Shown here piece by piece: positions 10,514-22,353 of a DNA stretch of 64,000 nt (positions are counted from its first letter, which is position 1; the number at the start of each line of letters is the position of its first letter). This DNA comes from Gliomastix tumulicola (lineage: Eukaryota; Ascomycota; Sordariomycetes; Hypocreales; Bionectriaceae). The DNA lies in NCBI GenBank assembly GCA_001599755.1, contig BCHX01000007.1:992001-1056000 (forward strand). Direction: 5' to 3'. Below the pieces are notes generated by a model. That model was not told where the DNA came from. It did no database searches and was given only the letters and a program-made list of their open reading frames with translations. A program made the position numbers and the translations under genes.

Positions 10514-13500
10514 TTACTTCCTAGACTCCCGAATATTCAGCCTCTTCCAGAACGCCTTTTTGCCTGATCTTGCCGCCCCAGGGACACCTGCAACGGCCAA
10601 TGTGCTACTAGATCCAGCCATCGAGTTCGAAGGCGCCGGGGAGGCGCATGCTGCATCTGGATCACTGCTTTGGCTCGCGCTTGTGTCTGGGCCTGCACTT
10701 TTGCTCGTGGAAATGCTCGTTGCCGTCGTCCCGGCCATGGGTAACGAGCCTGTATTACTTGAATCATCCTTGCTGTCTGTTGCGGGACTGACCCCCTGAG
10801 GCGTGTTGTCGTGCGAACTGGAGAGTTTCAATCTGTCTCGGAGAAGCATAGTATGCCCAAACACAACGGCGCCTGTATCGCTAAGATCTCCAAGCGTGAT
10901 GCTGCGAGGGGCTTCAGAAACGTAGAGGTGGAATTTTGCTCCCTTGGGCAAAAGCATCTGGACTGGGTCCAGGTGGCTGCGCGAGCTGGCTGTCGTTGAA
11001 GCTGGCACCAAATCCCTGGAGGATGCACACCAACAGCGGGAGAAGGGATCGGATCGGGATGACCAAACAACTTTGCTGGTGGCGTGGCCTGGGCTGAGGG
11101 CGGAATTGGTTTGAGATGCGTGTATCGCCTTAAGACTCGATATAGACGTCGCTAGGTAGTCTAGTCCTGTTGGTATGGTCCTCCAACTTGAGCAGAGATG
11201 GGAGGGATTTGTTGACTTGAGCAGATCGCCGAAGCCTGCACCGAAGAGCGTCGTGGCCTTGATGGAACGGATGTACTCTATCCATCCGTGTCCAATCGTC
11301 GTCCAGGGGAGATAGTAAGCCCTCGGCCGGACTAGCCCCCGCGGTTTAGCGATATCCCAAAAGTCAAACCCCATGATGCTCTTGTTGATGATCTTCCCCG
11401 ACTGCCTGAACCAGTAGCCGTCCTGGGATGAGACCTGAGTTTGATGGTCGACAAGAAGCTCCAAGTTGCACATGACCTCCTTGACGCGACGGTAGAAGGT
11501 GTACTGCACTTCCTCCATGTGTCCCGTGTCTGAGGGCTTGAGGTCTATGTAGAGGGGTCGGTTCAGATTTCGAGGGTTGCATAGAATCTTGATAGCGGCG
11601 GCTGCGCCACCACCGGGAGTCTCGTCACCCTCCAGGGGCCCATCGAACCTCCAGTTGAGACGATAGACAGGCTTGTGGCGATCCTGCTCGATCGATGCCC
11701 TGGTCAAGTGAAGGAGGGCGGAGGCACCATCAACCAGCCACGCTCGACGATTCTCGGCGTCGCAAAAGACAATAGCCTGCGTGGAAATGGAATCCAAGAG
11801 ACTGAAGTAGCTTCCTTCCCTGCGCAGATGAGCTGGCTTATCCCTGACACCCAGGGAGCCAATCAGCCCACCCAGGAGCTGTGCACCTCCCTCTACGTAG
11901 GCCTTCTCCAGGACGAACGAACTCGGCGCCTCGGGTAGATAGGAAGGTGAAATAGCCCAGTTGGCATTGGGGTGACCTGAACAGCATGAGAAGTAGTCCT
12001 CGCCTCGCGCGGGGGAGAAATGTGTGACTCACCCGTATACTCTGTAACATCGCCGCACCATCCTACCACATGCCTCTTTGAGTCGAGGTCTTTGAGGGCT
12101 AGGTCTCGAGATACTTTCTTGCCAAACGAGGCAAGTCGGGGATCAAAGAATGAGATCCTATCGCCAGACGGGCTGAATAAGAGGTGCCATATAACCATGT
12201 CCTTGGCTGCTTCAACAGCGATCAAAAGACAGCAGAAGCCCTTGATGATCACACTCTCACCATAGCGAAAGATGGTATCCGAATCCATCAGCAGTGACAT
12301 AAATGCAAGGGAGATTTCCAACCCAGTCGCCGTCACGGTTCCACTCCTCCGAGGTACGGGGAAGCCACTGGCTAGAACCGGATTGCGGAACATGTTGGAC
12401 CAGCAGAAGCCTGCAGGAGGGGACGGATCCGGGCCTGTACTATCCCGTAGCTGCTCTATCTGCGGCTTCTCGAATAGAAACTTCATGCCACAAGAAGCCG
12501 CTAGGTCATAGCTGAGGGACCCTGTCTCTTCACCCTTGACCTCCTGGTCTGTATTGAGCTGCAGGGTGGTGAGGAGGGGGATGCACATCATCACTCCCTC
12601 GGGAGCAGAAGAAGGACGCAAAGCAGATGCCAGCCATGCAAGCTGTTGAGTGGTCTCGATTATGAACTCAAACGGGCCCCCGATGACGAGCAGAAACTGG
12701 GCCGCTTGTTGTTCACAATGGAGAGAATAACCATTACTGGTTTCATCTGGTTGGCATTAGCAAGGCAATAAGACTCTAATGTGAGAAGGCATGGCAGTGC
12801 ATGTTGACTCACAATTACAACTCCCTGTCCCCAGAGCGAGGAATTCCTTCATTAGCCCACACAGAGGCATGTACGTTTCGGGCCAAGTCTCCTTCAGGTA
12901 GTCTAGAGGAGTCGCTGCGCAACATGTCTCCCAACTACCAGTTAGACAGATGACACGGTTCAGGATATCTTCCGGTCGCGCGTCGTACTCTTGATGTCGA
13001 ATGAAAGCCATCAAGTCCCAGTCGAGGGAGATGCTCATCTTGATGATAGGAGGGGCTTCTCGGCTACTGACTTCTACTGTAGCTGCTTGCCGCAAGCCAG
13101 ACCCCGCTATCGAGAGATAGATCCCCGCCATTGAGTCCAACAGCCCAGGAATGGTGAGCTCACAGGACCTCCTGATGGTTGAAGTAAGCCACTTGTACGC
13201 AGCGGAAGCTCTTAAGAAGGCCTGAGATTCGTTCACGTCGATCGATGTTTCTGCGTTGATGATGTGCAGGCCACTCAGGTCTATGGATCCGATCCGGTCG
13301 GTCATGTCTTTATCGTGCTTATATAGAGGCGATTTGACGTTTTTCTTATTCACATCTTTCACGCCGCTCATACTTGACTCGAGAAAGTTCATCAATGCGG
13401 TAGAGTAGAGCGAAACCGCGATAGTGCTGAAATTCGAATTAGACATGCTGCGTCTTCTCTGTAAAACTATGAACATACCTGCTATTCTTGTACAGAAGCA

Positions 13501-13936
13501 CGGTAAGCGCACGGTCTGTCTTCGAAGGAAACTCGGCGTAGAGCCTTCTCGCGAACCTCTTAAGGAGGTGCCACAGGGTCATCGGAGGCAACAAGGACGT
13601 TAGATCACCTGTCGAACTTAACGCTGGGAGTACATCGCCAGACAGCCACTGGGTGAATTCTTCGATGTAAATCTTGTGCTTCGTGGAGTGAAGAGGGTCC
13701 TGCTCTCGCCCCCTGTGCGGTACATCCTGACGGTGGTGCTTGCGGGCTGGACGGGTAGGTAGATGTTCTCTGAACGGGCTGGAGCCTGGCGAGGGCTCAC
13801 GGAGGCGTTGATCCTTGGTGGAAGTGTCATCGTAGTCTGTGGGGCGTTTGAGGTCTTCTTCGTAATATATGTCATCGCGCCCTCCCCAATCTATACGATC
13901 CCACTCGAAGCGGTCGCGATCCCAACGGTCAGCCAT
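10514..13936 (-). CDS. Large fungal protein of unknown function
   Basis: Exons 13936-13479, 13426-12813, 12746-12033 and 11976-10514 give 1082 residues, with introns of 52, 66 and 56 bp and in-frame junctions. I do not recognise a domain. The first 90 residues are charged and rich in Arg/Asp. The middle is mixed hydrophobic and polar, with no signal peptide, P-loop or obvious membrane helix. The last 110 residues are Ser/Thr/Ala-rich and probably disordered, ending in a basic GKKAFWKRLNIRESRK tail. Cys and Trp are spread through conserved-looking segments such as GFCWSNMFRNP and GWCGDV. Proteins of this general look are common as 'hypothetical' in Sordariomycetes. The exon structure is well supported; the function is open. 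Confidence 0.75.
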
Positions 13937-14744
13937 GCTGGTGGTCTGACAACGAGGATCGAGGATGATGCAGTGGCTGACAAGCCAACTTGCGCGTGAG
14001 GAACAGCAAGAAACAGAGGTTGCCGTGATTCTCTCTCTGGTAGAATTACATGAAGAGGGGGAGAATTCTAGGACAAGCAGAGCGATAATGATGAGAGGAC
14101 GTGGTTTTGACCGATGCCAAGTGTTGGGTGAAGTCAGATGAACTTATGAAGGCGCAGCCCCGCTTACTCGAGCTGACATTGGGCATTAACGCGGGAGAGA
14201 TATGGTGTGCGGCTGATCACGAGGCGGAATCGGACATGATGTGTTCAAAAGCAATGGCCCGTGTTGTCGTCTCTCCCTTTATGCAGGCAGATGAAATCGA
14301 TGGCTTCTGTTCTATGTTCTATTCCGCCCAATGGACCATATGAAGGGTCGTTCCGTCCGACTGACATCTTCTACATGACTCTGCACACCGTCCGTCCCAA
14401 TTGAGATCAGGTTGATTTGCGGCTACTTCATCTCAATACTGCTCTCAGAGCTGAGGAAAACGACATTTGGTGATCATCCGGCTGTTGGCTCGACGACGTC
14501 GGCGTGATGCCTCAATGCCGATGCCGGGCTCTTTTCTCTTATCGGTGAGAGAGGCACCACGGCTAATGAACTGATCATCCTCTCACCGTCGATCCGACCC
14601 ACTGCCATGGAATGAACCCCGAACATCAACAGACAGGCCGCCGTCACTGCGGGATATACAAGGGCAAGGAGTCTCACTAAATTCCATCTTCCCCTCCCCC
14701 CCCAACCCGCCCTCTCTCATCCTGAGTGCAGCCCATTGTCCATA
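13937..14744. promoter_or_regulatory. Divergent intergenic region, orphan gene and C69-like gene
   Basis: An 808-bp interval between two divergent genes, so it should hold both promoters. An 80-codon open frame at 14101-14343 has no protein-like features I recognise and I do not call it a gene. Confidence 0.45.
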
Positions 14745-16301
14745 ATGCGCCGACTCCTCACCCTCCCGGCGGCAGCCCTCCTGCTGCTCGCCCTCCCACC
14801 CCCAGCAACAGCCAGCTACGCCTTCTACGTCGGCCGAAACCTCACCGCCACCGGCGCCGTCCTCCTCGGCGGCACAGGCGAGGAAGTCTCCAGCCACTGG
14901 CTCCAGCTCTTCCCGGCCGCCGACCACCCGCCCAACGCGACCATCACCGTCGGCGTGACCAAGGACGCCGTCATCCCGGGCGAGCTCATCGCCATCCCGC
15001 AGGCGCCGCACACCTTCCGCTACCTGAGCATGGAGTACTCCGACTTCGAAGGGTTTCCCGCGCCGCTGACCAACGGCGGCGTGAATGAGAGGGGTGTCGC
15101 CGTGCGGGATGTCTGGGCGGACAACAGGCCGGACCTGGTGGCCATGACGCCGACGCCGCAGCGCGGCGTGCAGTACAGCGACCTGGCGAGGATCGTGCTG
15201 GAGCGGGCGTCGACGGCGCGGGAGGGCGTGGAGATTATCGGGCGGCTGATCGGGGAGCACGGGTATGCGACGTACGGGGGCAATTCGCATCTCATCGCCG
15301 ACAAGGACGAGGGCTGGGTCGTGTGGGAGTTTGCGGGCGGCGAGAAGCTCTGGGCGGCGGAGCGTCTGGGAGCGGATGATGTGCGTGTGTCGTATCCCGG
15401 GTATATCGAGGATTTCCCCGTCGACTACAATGCGCACTCGGACGACTACATGGGGTCTGAGAATCTCATCTCCTTTGCCGTGGAGCAGGGATGGTGGGAT
15501 CCCGATGCCGGGGAGGCCTTCAACGTGTTCAAGGTCTACGGATATACTGAAGATGGGCGGACGGCGCGCGACGGAGGGTTCAAGTACATGTCCCAGGCAC
15601 AGCTCGAAGACGCCACGCGCGCGATGGCCCCTGTGACGGAGGCGGATCTCATGCAGCGCGTCCGCGATCCGCGCATTGCCGACGATCACGCAGGCTACGG
15701 GCAGGTCATCAGCCTGCACGACGATCTCGTCGACTCAGATCTACTACGTCTCTGGGTCGCGCCTACGGGCTCCGTGACGACGCCGTTCGTCCCGTGGTAT
15801 CTCGGCGTCACGTCCATACCGCCCGAGTTCGGCGAGCACAGATACCTAACGACGGGCGCATCGAGCAGCTACCTCAGCGCGGACTACCAGCTCCAAGAGG
15901 CCTCCGAGTTCGCGGGACGCATCTTCAAGCGCGTAATGTACTACACCTGCTCGGCCCCTCAACGCTTGCTCCCCGTCGTCACGGAGCTGCTCACGGCGTT
16001 TGAGACGAAATCCACCGAAGACGTCGAGAGTTGGGTCGAGGATGCCGCGCGGACGCTCCTTCAGCAGGGATCGCGCGACACGGCGCGGAGTTTTCTCACT
16101 CATTACTCGCATTCTCGGGCGACGGAGGCTTTGAAACTGGGCAAGGTGATGGCGGATTCACTGGATGGGTACATCAAGCTTGCCGGGCTTTGGAGGAATC
16201 CAAAGGGCGATAAGATCAACGAGGAGGGCGATGGGGTGGCAGTAACCTGTCTGGTCGGCATCGACCCGGACAAGCCTCCTAACAAGCAGACCAGACACTG
16301 A
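14745..16301 (+). CDS. Secreted C69-family (dipeptidase-like) Ntn hydrolase
   Basis: An intronless gene of 518 residues. The first true ATG is at 14745; the frame opens slightly earlier only with a non-ATG codon. A strong signal peptide (Leu/Ala-rich, ending PPATA) leads to a mature start near SYAFYVGRNL. Segments such as GGTGEEVSSHW, NGGVNERGVAVRD and YGGNSHLIADKDEGWVVWEF mark the peptidase C69 fold (dipeptidase A, secernin relatives). Family members are Ntn hydrolases whose mature N-terminal residue is the nucleophile, usually Cys. Here the equivalent position looks like Ser, so the enzyme may use Ser or may differ in activity. It probably acts outside the cell on small peptides or other amides. 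Confidence 0.85.
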   Translation: MRRLLTLPAAALLLLALPPPATASYAFYVGRNLTATGAVLLGGTGEEVSSHWLQLFPAADHPPNATITVGVTKDAVIPGELIAIPQAPHTFRYLSMEYSDFEGFPAPLTNGGVNERGVAVRDVWADNRPDLVAMTPTPQRGVQYSDLARIVLERASTAREGVEIIGRLIGEHGYATYGGNSHLIADKDEGWVVWEFAGGEKLWAAERLGADDVRVSYPGYIEDFPVDYNAHSDDYMGSENLISFAVEQGWWDPDAGEAFNVFKVYGYTEDGRTARDGGFKYMSQAQLEDATRAMAPVTEADLMQRVRDPRIADDHAGYGQVISLHDDLVDSDLLRLWVAPTGSVTTPFVPWYLGVTSIPPEFGEHRYLTTGASSSYLSADYQLQEASEFAGRIFKRVMYYTCSAPQRLLPVVTELLTAFETKSTEDVESWVEDAARTLLQQGSRDTARSFLTHYSHSRATEALKLGKVMADSLDGYIKLAGLWRNPKGDKINEEGDGVAVTCLVGIDPDKPPNKQTRH

Positions 16302-16470
16302 GGGTCCAGTATTCGCTTCATTCATGAGAGCGGGGAGGACAGTGAGAGACATGCAGTAGAGGAAATATGTAGATATAAATCATTATGTATCATATTCTCA
16401 CGAAGAGACTGCCGTCTTCTAGCTTCACATCGCTCCCGCTGTTCTAGTGGCGCCATCAATCACTCCATCC

Positions 16471-18067
16471 CTAGACATTGACCAGCTCGTAGATTCTCGC
16501 CGTGACCCGATCAATGATGTCCTGGGCCACCTCCTTCGAGACGACGCACTCCTCAAAGTTGCCATGAATGACGGTGTCACCTCCCCTGACACCAGCGACG
16601 CTGAAGATGACGCCCTTGCTCCCGACGTTTCCATTGGTTGGTCCGACCGAGAACTGCATGTCCGTGATGCTCCACGTCTTCGGCCCGTCGTTCTTCTCCC
16701 CTGTCACCGGGTCTGCAGAGAACGCGCCGAGATTCGAGATGTGGTACGTCGGGGGCAGAGACCTAGCAAGGGCGTCCCATATCTGGCCGACGAAGCCCTC
16801 GAGCGTGGAGGGCAGGATCATCGCCGAGTACCAGAGCCTGGTGCCGCGCCCGTTGACCATCTTTCTCATCTCCTCCTTGTAGGACTTGACCAGGGGCCAG
16901 ACCACGCCAGCGTCGATCGGTGCGTCCCGGACAGTGCTGATCTTGGGGTTCTTGCCCGCCTCGAAGGGGATTGCCTTGCGGAAGCCAGCTACACGGTGCG
17001 GGTGCTGCCCACCGCTCGAGGCGTTGAACATGATGCCGTTCTTCGTGGCGCCCTCGATCTTATCCATGGGTAGATGGGGTCGCAGATCGTACGAGTACCG
17101 CGAGACACCAAGCTTCGCCGTGGGGAAGAACTCGGATCCCAAGACAACGGTGAGCATGGTGAGGAACAGGGGTGTGAATGTGACACCGTTCTCGCGGCAT
17201 GCGGCAAGGATGCGCGCCATCTTGGCCGCGGGAATGCGGTGCGTGACGACCCGCGAGATGTTACGCTGCGACTGCTCGAGGACAGAGGTAGCGTCCTTTC
17301 GGGGCAGAGGCTTCGGCGCGGGGAAGCTTCCGTAGATGTATGCCACGCCGTACCATGCGAAGATGACGTACCAGCGGAGGGTAATCCAGATCAGCTCGGG
17401 GATATTATGCCTTGCTTTCCAGACGTCGAGCGGCTCCGTCGGCACGTGGATCTTGGTGTCGGTCCTGTGGAGGATGTATTTCTCGTCGGTCTGGGTGGTG
17501 GTGGCGTCGCCTGAGTTGAGGGCCTCGAGGAACTCGCGATGGAAGACTTGTCCGGACATACCGTCGGCTACGGCATGGTGATACACGAAGACGAGATCCC
17601 GACCTTTGACGACCAGCTTCCACCAGGCTACATCGGGCTCGTTCGTAGTGTACAGCCACTCGTTGTGGAACTGCTCGAGGAATTCGGCGGTCAGGCCATG
17701 GCCATCGTCTTCCACGATCTTAACGAGGGGTTCGAGGTCGATGGTGTTGAGGGTGGCAAGGTCGAGAATATGCTGCCCCTTTCTCTTGGGGCACGGGCGG
17801 TGGACGAAGACGTGCCAGAGGGCCGAATGCTTCAGGGCGACGGTGCGGAGGGCGGCGAGGATGGCCGGCTTGGTGAGGTCCCCTCCTTCGTACCGAGCGG
17901 AGACGAGAATGTTGGACTGGACCCCGAGGCGATGGAACAGGTAGAACATGCGATCATAGGCACCTATTTTTGTGCAAAAACAAGTCAGTCTCCTCCTATC
18001 AAAGGCAAGTGACAGTGCTGTACGTACTGCCCTCCCGTAGGACGGTGTACTTGGGTGTAGCAGCCAT
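16471..18067 (-). CDS. Alcohol acetyltransferase-like (AATase/condensation-type) acyltransferase
   Basis: Exons 18067-18028 and 17963-16471 (64-bp intron) give 510 residues beginning MAATPKYTVLREGSAYDRMF. The catalytic HHxxxDG motif of BAHD/condensation-type acyltransferases is present as HHAVADG (142-148). The overall pattern, including YDRMFYLFHRLG near the N-terminus, matches the AATase family (PF07247-like). These enzymes transfer an acyl group from acyl-CoA to an alcohol or related acceptor; in fungi roles range from ester formation to secondary metabolism or detoxification. A hydrophobic stretch near residues 225-245 could associate with membranes. The gene converges on the C69-like gene with 169 bp between stops. 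The acceptor cannot be read from sequence. Confidence 0.85.
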
Positions 18068-19560
18068 GTTGTGCGTTGGATCAACTGAAGATGTCGCTGC
18101 CAGGGGAAAACGACACAGACTGGCGATAAGCGGTGCATATAACCGCAACACCAGGTGGCACGTGTGTTAATTTGTGCCAGCGTCTCCTACACGGCCCTGC
18201 ATGTTGAGCGGGCGCAAACCAGGGGCCAACAGCATCCGAGGGTCCAACGGACCTCGAAAGACCCTCCAAGACGAGGATGCCATCGTCACGACGGTCAGCA
18301 CTAAAGGCCCTCTTTCTGTTTCCTTGGCTGGAGGAAATGGAGGGCCCTGTATAGTGACGATGAAAGTTCGACCGGACCCTTGCCTGGCGTCTTCACACCT
18401 GTATCCTCCCGCCGGGGCAGCTCGAGGCGTCATTGGCCAGCGCGCGATTGCCCCCGTTCTTGGAAATCCCTCCATTCCTTCTCTGGTGGGAAGATGCAAA
18501 CGGCCTGGACTACTGTCAACGACAGGATGCGCTGATTCTCCTGCAGCCAAGCTGTGGATGATGTAGGGCTGAGGGGAGCAGGGCCTAGCAGTGCGAGTGC
18601 GAGGTGAGATTCCTGCAGCTGAGCTCACTTCTATCCCTGCTTTGGTGTGGCGTCTCATATGAGACGCTGGTGACTTTGATGCGTCGCTTTTTGTTGTCTC
18701 TGCAAAGGGGGTGGTGGTGAAATTGCCAAGTGGAGCGGGACGGTCAGACGACGAATCAGGGAAGGAGCGGCCTGGACCTGCATCTGCACCTGCAACTTTG
18801 GCGTATCAGTTCAGCCATATTAGCGGGGACGATCAAAACGGGATGGCGTTAGGGAGGACATAAAGAATGCGACAGTGATTCGTCAGATGAGCACTCAATG
18901 GGGAGCCTCCAGTGCCGTTTCCGGATCCCTTTTTACGTCTCCCTGCACGGACACCCACGACGGAGTATTTAATTTGTCCGTGCTCTGTGCCTGGAAAGCC
19001 ACCATCCAGCATTAGCCATGGTGTTGCGTTCCTCGGGTGCTTGATATTGTTTCTTTCATATCTAAGTAAGTACTTAGCTGATCTCGGACGAGCTCTGGAT
19101 GCTGTTCTCATCACCTTAATATACAGCCGTAGAGATCGGAGGCGGTGTTCTCTGGGAGATGGTGGCTTTCCGGATCGTGAATCCACTTTCCTCTTGGCTG
19201 TGACGCTATGCCCTCGTGGTGACAAATACCGGAATCAGCCCAACCAGCCCTACCAATTAGGCCTCGCTCCTCACCAGCGCAGAGCCTCGCACAGCCTCGC
19301 CTGTCCCTGTATCGCTCGTGAAGTAATTCAAATCATCTCTTAGCGGAGGAGGGACGTTGCTGAGCTGCTTCACTCACGCCTGAGCCGTTTGATCTGTATA
19401 AAGCCCGCATTCCTCGGACCCAATCACGGTTTCACCTCACCTCGTCATTGCACCGACACATCGACAAAACCTCCCCCCCCCTCAATCTTCCTCCCGTGGC
19501 CTCACCGTATCCTTTATCCTCCCACCCAAAGCCACTAACACGACATATACATATCACACA
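18068..19560. promoter_or_regulatory. Divergent intergenic region (1.49 kb)
   Basis: Long spacer between the acyltransferase (minus) and a small orphan gene (plus). It contains an 18-bp perfect palindrome (18650-18667) and a TATAAA box at 19397-19402, about 160 bp before the plus-strand start. A C-rich leader precedes 19561. No gene is seen. Confidence 0.5.
18650..18667. repeat. 18-bp perfect palindrome
   Basis: GCGTCTCATATGAGACGC is identical to its own reverse complement. It lies about 580 bp upstream of the acyltransferase start and 890 bp upstream of the orphan gene. It could be a binding site for a dimeric regulator or a chance palindrome. Confidence 0.9.
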
Positions 19561-20398
19561 ATGGACTCATTAANCCCCCCACCACCCGCCATGGAGCCTC
19601 CCTCCTACGCGCCCGCGGGCACGTCAAACGGCCCCCCCTCTCCCACTGACCTCCTCAAGCCCACGACGCTCTACGTCGCCGAGCGCTTCATCCACACCGC
19701 CGACCCCCAGGCCCCTCCCGCCTACGAGTTCTCCCACTCGGTCAACTTCCTCAGCAACACGGACCGCAAGGTCACCGTCGAGCGCCTCGACTACAGCGTG
19801 CGCACCACCGTCAACGGCGGGCCCGCGCTGAGCACGCGCAAGCGCACCATCTTCGACCTCACGCACCGCACGCCGGGCGAGATGCCCAACTTCTCCTTCC
19901 AGGCCGAGTCCAAGAGCCGGACGACGGCGGGCAGCATGGGCATCGAGCAGCGGAGGGAGGGGTTCCGCCGGAGACTCGGGTACAGGGTGTGCAGGGCGGC
20001 CTGGGGCGCCGATCGGAGGCTGGCCGACGCCGGGACGACGCTGTACACGGCGTCTGCTCCCAGTAACGGCGGCGGTGGCGGCGGCGGCGCGGTGTCGTGG
20101 GAGTGGAGCGACGAGAAGGAGCAGCTGGTCGCGCGCGAGGTGACAAACGACATGCTGGCGAGTCTCGTCATCACGGCCGAGATGAGCCAGGCCCAGCGGG
20201 ATGCCCTCGTGGCCGCGTGGATCATGAGGCTGTGGTGGGATCTCGCGGACGGGAAGTACCACAGAATGGTCGAGGGCTCGCAGGATCGCAGTTAGTATTT
20301 CGCGTTGTGCGGTGTCTGGCCAGGGTCGGCGTGCTGACCCCATCTCCGTTTTCACAGTGAAGAGAGCATTTCCCACTGCTGGCAGCCTCAAGGTGTAA
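19561..20398 (+). CDS. Small fungal protein of unknown function
   Basis: Exons 19561-20290 and 20358-20398 give 256 residues; the 67-bp intron has a GCTGACC branch site. The N-terminal 35 residues are Pro-rich, followed by a compact mixed region (YVAERFIHTAD, DLTHRTPGEMPNFSF). A Gly8 run near residues 166-173 and an acidic helix-like C-terminal part (AQRDALVAAWIMRLWWDLADGKYHR) come next. A short exon encodes the ending AFPTAGSLKV. One base in codon 5 (19574) is undetermined, next to a C homopolymer, so the N-terminal reading could hide an indel. No domain recognised and no signal peptide. Confidence 0.75.
19574..19574. other. Undetermined base (n) in a coding region
   Basis: A single n precedes a run of six C bases in codon 5 of the orphan gene. 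It is an assembly ambiguity; the frame after it is intact if the position is one base. Confidence 0.95.
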
Positions 20399-20524
20399 GT
20401 CGTGATTGAATGACATGTGGAATTGGATGATGGACAATGGGCTGATGATATCACAGGGGGATGCACAATGGATTCGGGTCTCGATAGCGTGGGCGACTCT
20501 CGCATGACGTGTCGTCTTTTTTAT

Positions 20525-22019
20525 TCAGTATATCGTCCAGAGACTCACCTTACCGTCCTTGGCACCCGCGGCGATCCAGTGCGCCGTCTTCGCCTTCGTT
20601 ACCCGTCGATCCTTGACGCTTACGATGCTGTCGGATGTCGACGCGGCACTCTGGGCTACGACTAAGTCATCCTTCACGACGTCTTTCGGCATCTCGCTCC
20701 CTTCAAGAAGCTTATCGCTCATCTTGGAAGCCGACGGCTGGGCCACGGCCTCCTCCACCTCGGCAAATGCGACGGCATAACACCCGACCTTGTGCCACTG
20801 GAGCACCGCCAGCTCCTTGAGCGTCTTGCATGAGTAGACGCGCACGTTCGAGTCCCAGCCAGCCGTCGCAAAGATGCGTCCATCGGAACGTATCTTCAGC
20901 CCCTGCTGGCCGGCATGCTTCGTGTTGACCGACTTGATTGGGGTATCCCACGGCTTCAGTTCCATCTTAGCTTGGGGCTTGCGGGATGTCCGCGGTTCAC
21001 TCGACCCGGAAGCCTGCCTGAGCTGCGCGGATAAGAGTGACGGCCCTGAGTATGGCGCCGGTGGCTCATCCTCCACCTCTTCGACAACGCGATTATCCGG
21101 ATCGAACGCGGGCTCGCTCTCCTGCTGGCTGGACGGGATGGGGTGCTTGGCGATGACGGCGTCGGCCGAGGACGTGAGGAAATACTCGTGAGCGGGATGG
21201 ACAGCAAGAGATAGGATAGGCTGGGTATGGGCTTGGCTGCGGTACGTCATGGTCCATTGTCCGTCCTCCTGCAGACGATGGACAGACGCGTAGCCATTCT
21301 CAAAGGCGGCTAGAAGGCTGAGAGATCCTCCCTGGTTGATGAGTTCCAGACTCATGGCCATGCCGTTCCCTTTCCCGGGGTTGATGACAGATATCCGCGA
21401 CTGGGAGGGGAGGGCGTAAATATCAATCTGAACAGTATCTGATCAGCCATTAATCATGCCGTATAATCAGTCGTCGGTGCCCTTACCGACTCGGACTGCA
21501 GTGAATTCGGCACAGCAATGACAAACGACGTTGCCTCGTCCGCTCCGGCAATCTGCAGACCACCCGGCTCGCAGCTCCCGAAAGGACAGAAGTTCATCGT
21601 ATTGACGTCCAGTTGATGCAGCACCCACGGCTGTGGCCTGGGCTCGGGCACGTCCTCCACCGGCAGAACGGTGCTCATCCGCTCCTCATCCTCCACGCCC
21701 AGCTGCCAGACGATCAGCTTGTGATCTCGACCATGTCTGCCGCCCTCATACGTCAGCATTCCAGCTCAACACCGAAGGCGATGCCGGGCCCTTCTTACGT
21801 GATCACTCGGTCATCGCCCCAGCCCCGGACGGCGAGGAGGGCACTTTCGTGGGCGCGCCACACGGCTCGCGGCCTCATAATGGTGAGGTCCCATAGCGTG
21901 ACATAGCCGTCTGCATCACCCGTCGCGAGACGCTCGTTGCGGCGGATGAACGACGCGGCGTGGATCTGGGCGCGGTGGCCGCGGAGGATGTTTGATGGGG
22001 TTGGGACATTGTCGCCCAT
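20525..22019 (-). CDS. ASA1: ASTRA-associated protein 1 (WD40 repeats)
   Basis: Exons 22019-21799, 21736-21487 and 21427-20525 give 457 residues; introns of 62 and 59 bp keep frame. The protein opens with ILRGHRAQIHAASF and DGYVTLWDL, a first WD blade, then HGRDHKLIVWQL. It finishes with GLKIRSDGRIFATAGWDSNVRVY and AAGAKDGKVSLWTIY, the last two blades. This order with a low-complexity insert matches fungal Asa1, part of the ASTRA/TTT-linked machinery that helps assemble PIKK kinases and acts in chromatin regulation. It lies head-to-head with the TPR gene and converges on the small orphan gene with only 126 bp between stops. Confidence 0.88.
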
Positions 22020-22353
22020 CGTTCTAGACTATGCAGCGTAGTAGTCCATGCACATGTTTGAGACGTTATGATGGTATACAGGCAGATGGAGACTCCCTGT
22101 TGCCCAGGCCTTGAAAGGTGTGAGAGGTTGTGGCTGGTTATGGAGGGGAGGCCAAAATCTGGAGGTTGAACTTTGGCTTATCGGCGATAAGATACGCTTA
22201 TCGGCCATTTTGCCCCTCCACGACTCGCCATGACCGATTGATTCATCGTCCATTTTCATCCAACCTCCATCATTCATCACATCACAGGGCAGCAGTCTCA
22301 TTCTTGGCCCCTGCTCAATACGTGGCTTCTCTATAGCTGCGCGGGAAAGAGAT
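22020..22353. promoter_or_regulatory. Divergent ASA1 / TTC1-like promoter with GATA dyad
   Basis: A 334-bp bidirectional promoter. It contains CTTATCGGCGATAAG, two inverted GATAAG cores around GGC, at about 22178-22192, followed about 8 bp later by another TTATCGG. GATA-factor binding is possible but untested. Confidence 0.5.

Noticed and set aside
14583..15719. 378-codon open frame antisense to the C69-like gene
   Set aside because: Arg/His/Val-rich shadow translation of a highly biased sense gene.
16471..18067. Acyltransferase as part of an NRPS or PKS gene cluster
   Set aside because: No adenylation, carrier, ketosynthase or tailoring genes flank it; the condensation-like motif alone fits a stand-alone AATase.
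19624..20505. 293-codon open frame antisense to the small orphan gene
   Set aside because: Shadow of biased coding sequence; the sense frame has a proper promoter, intron and stop.
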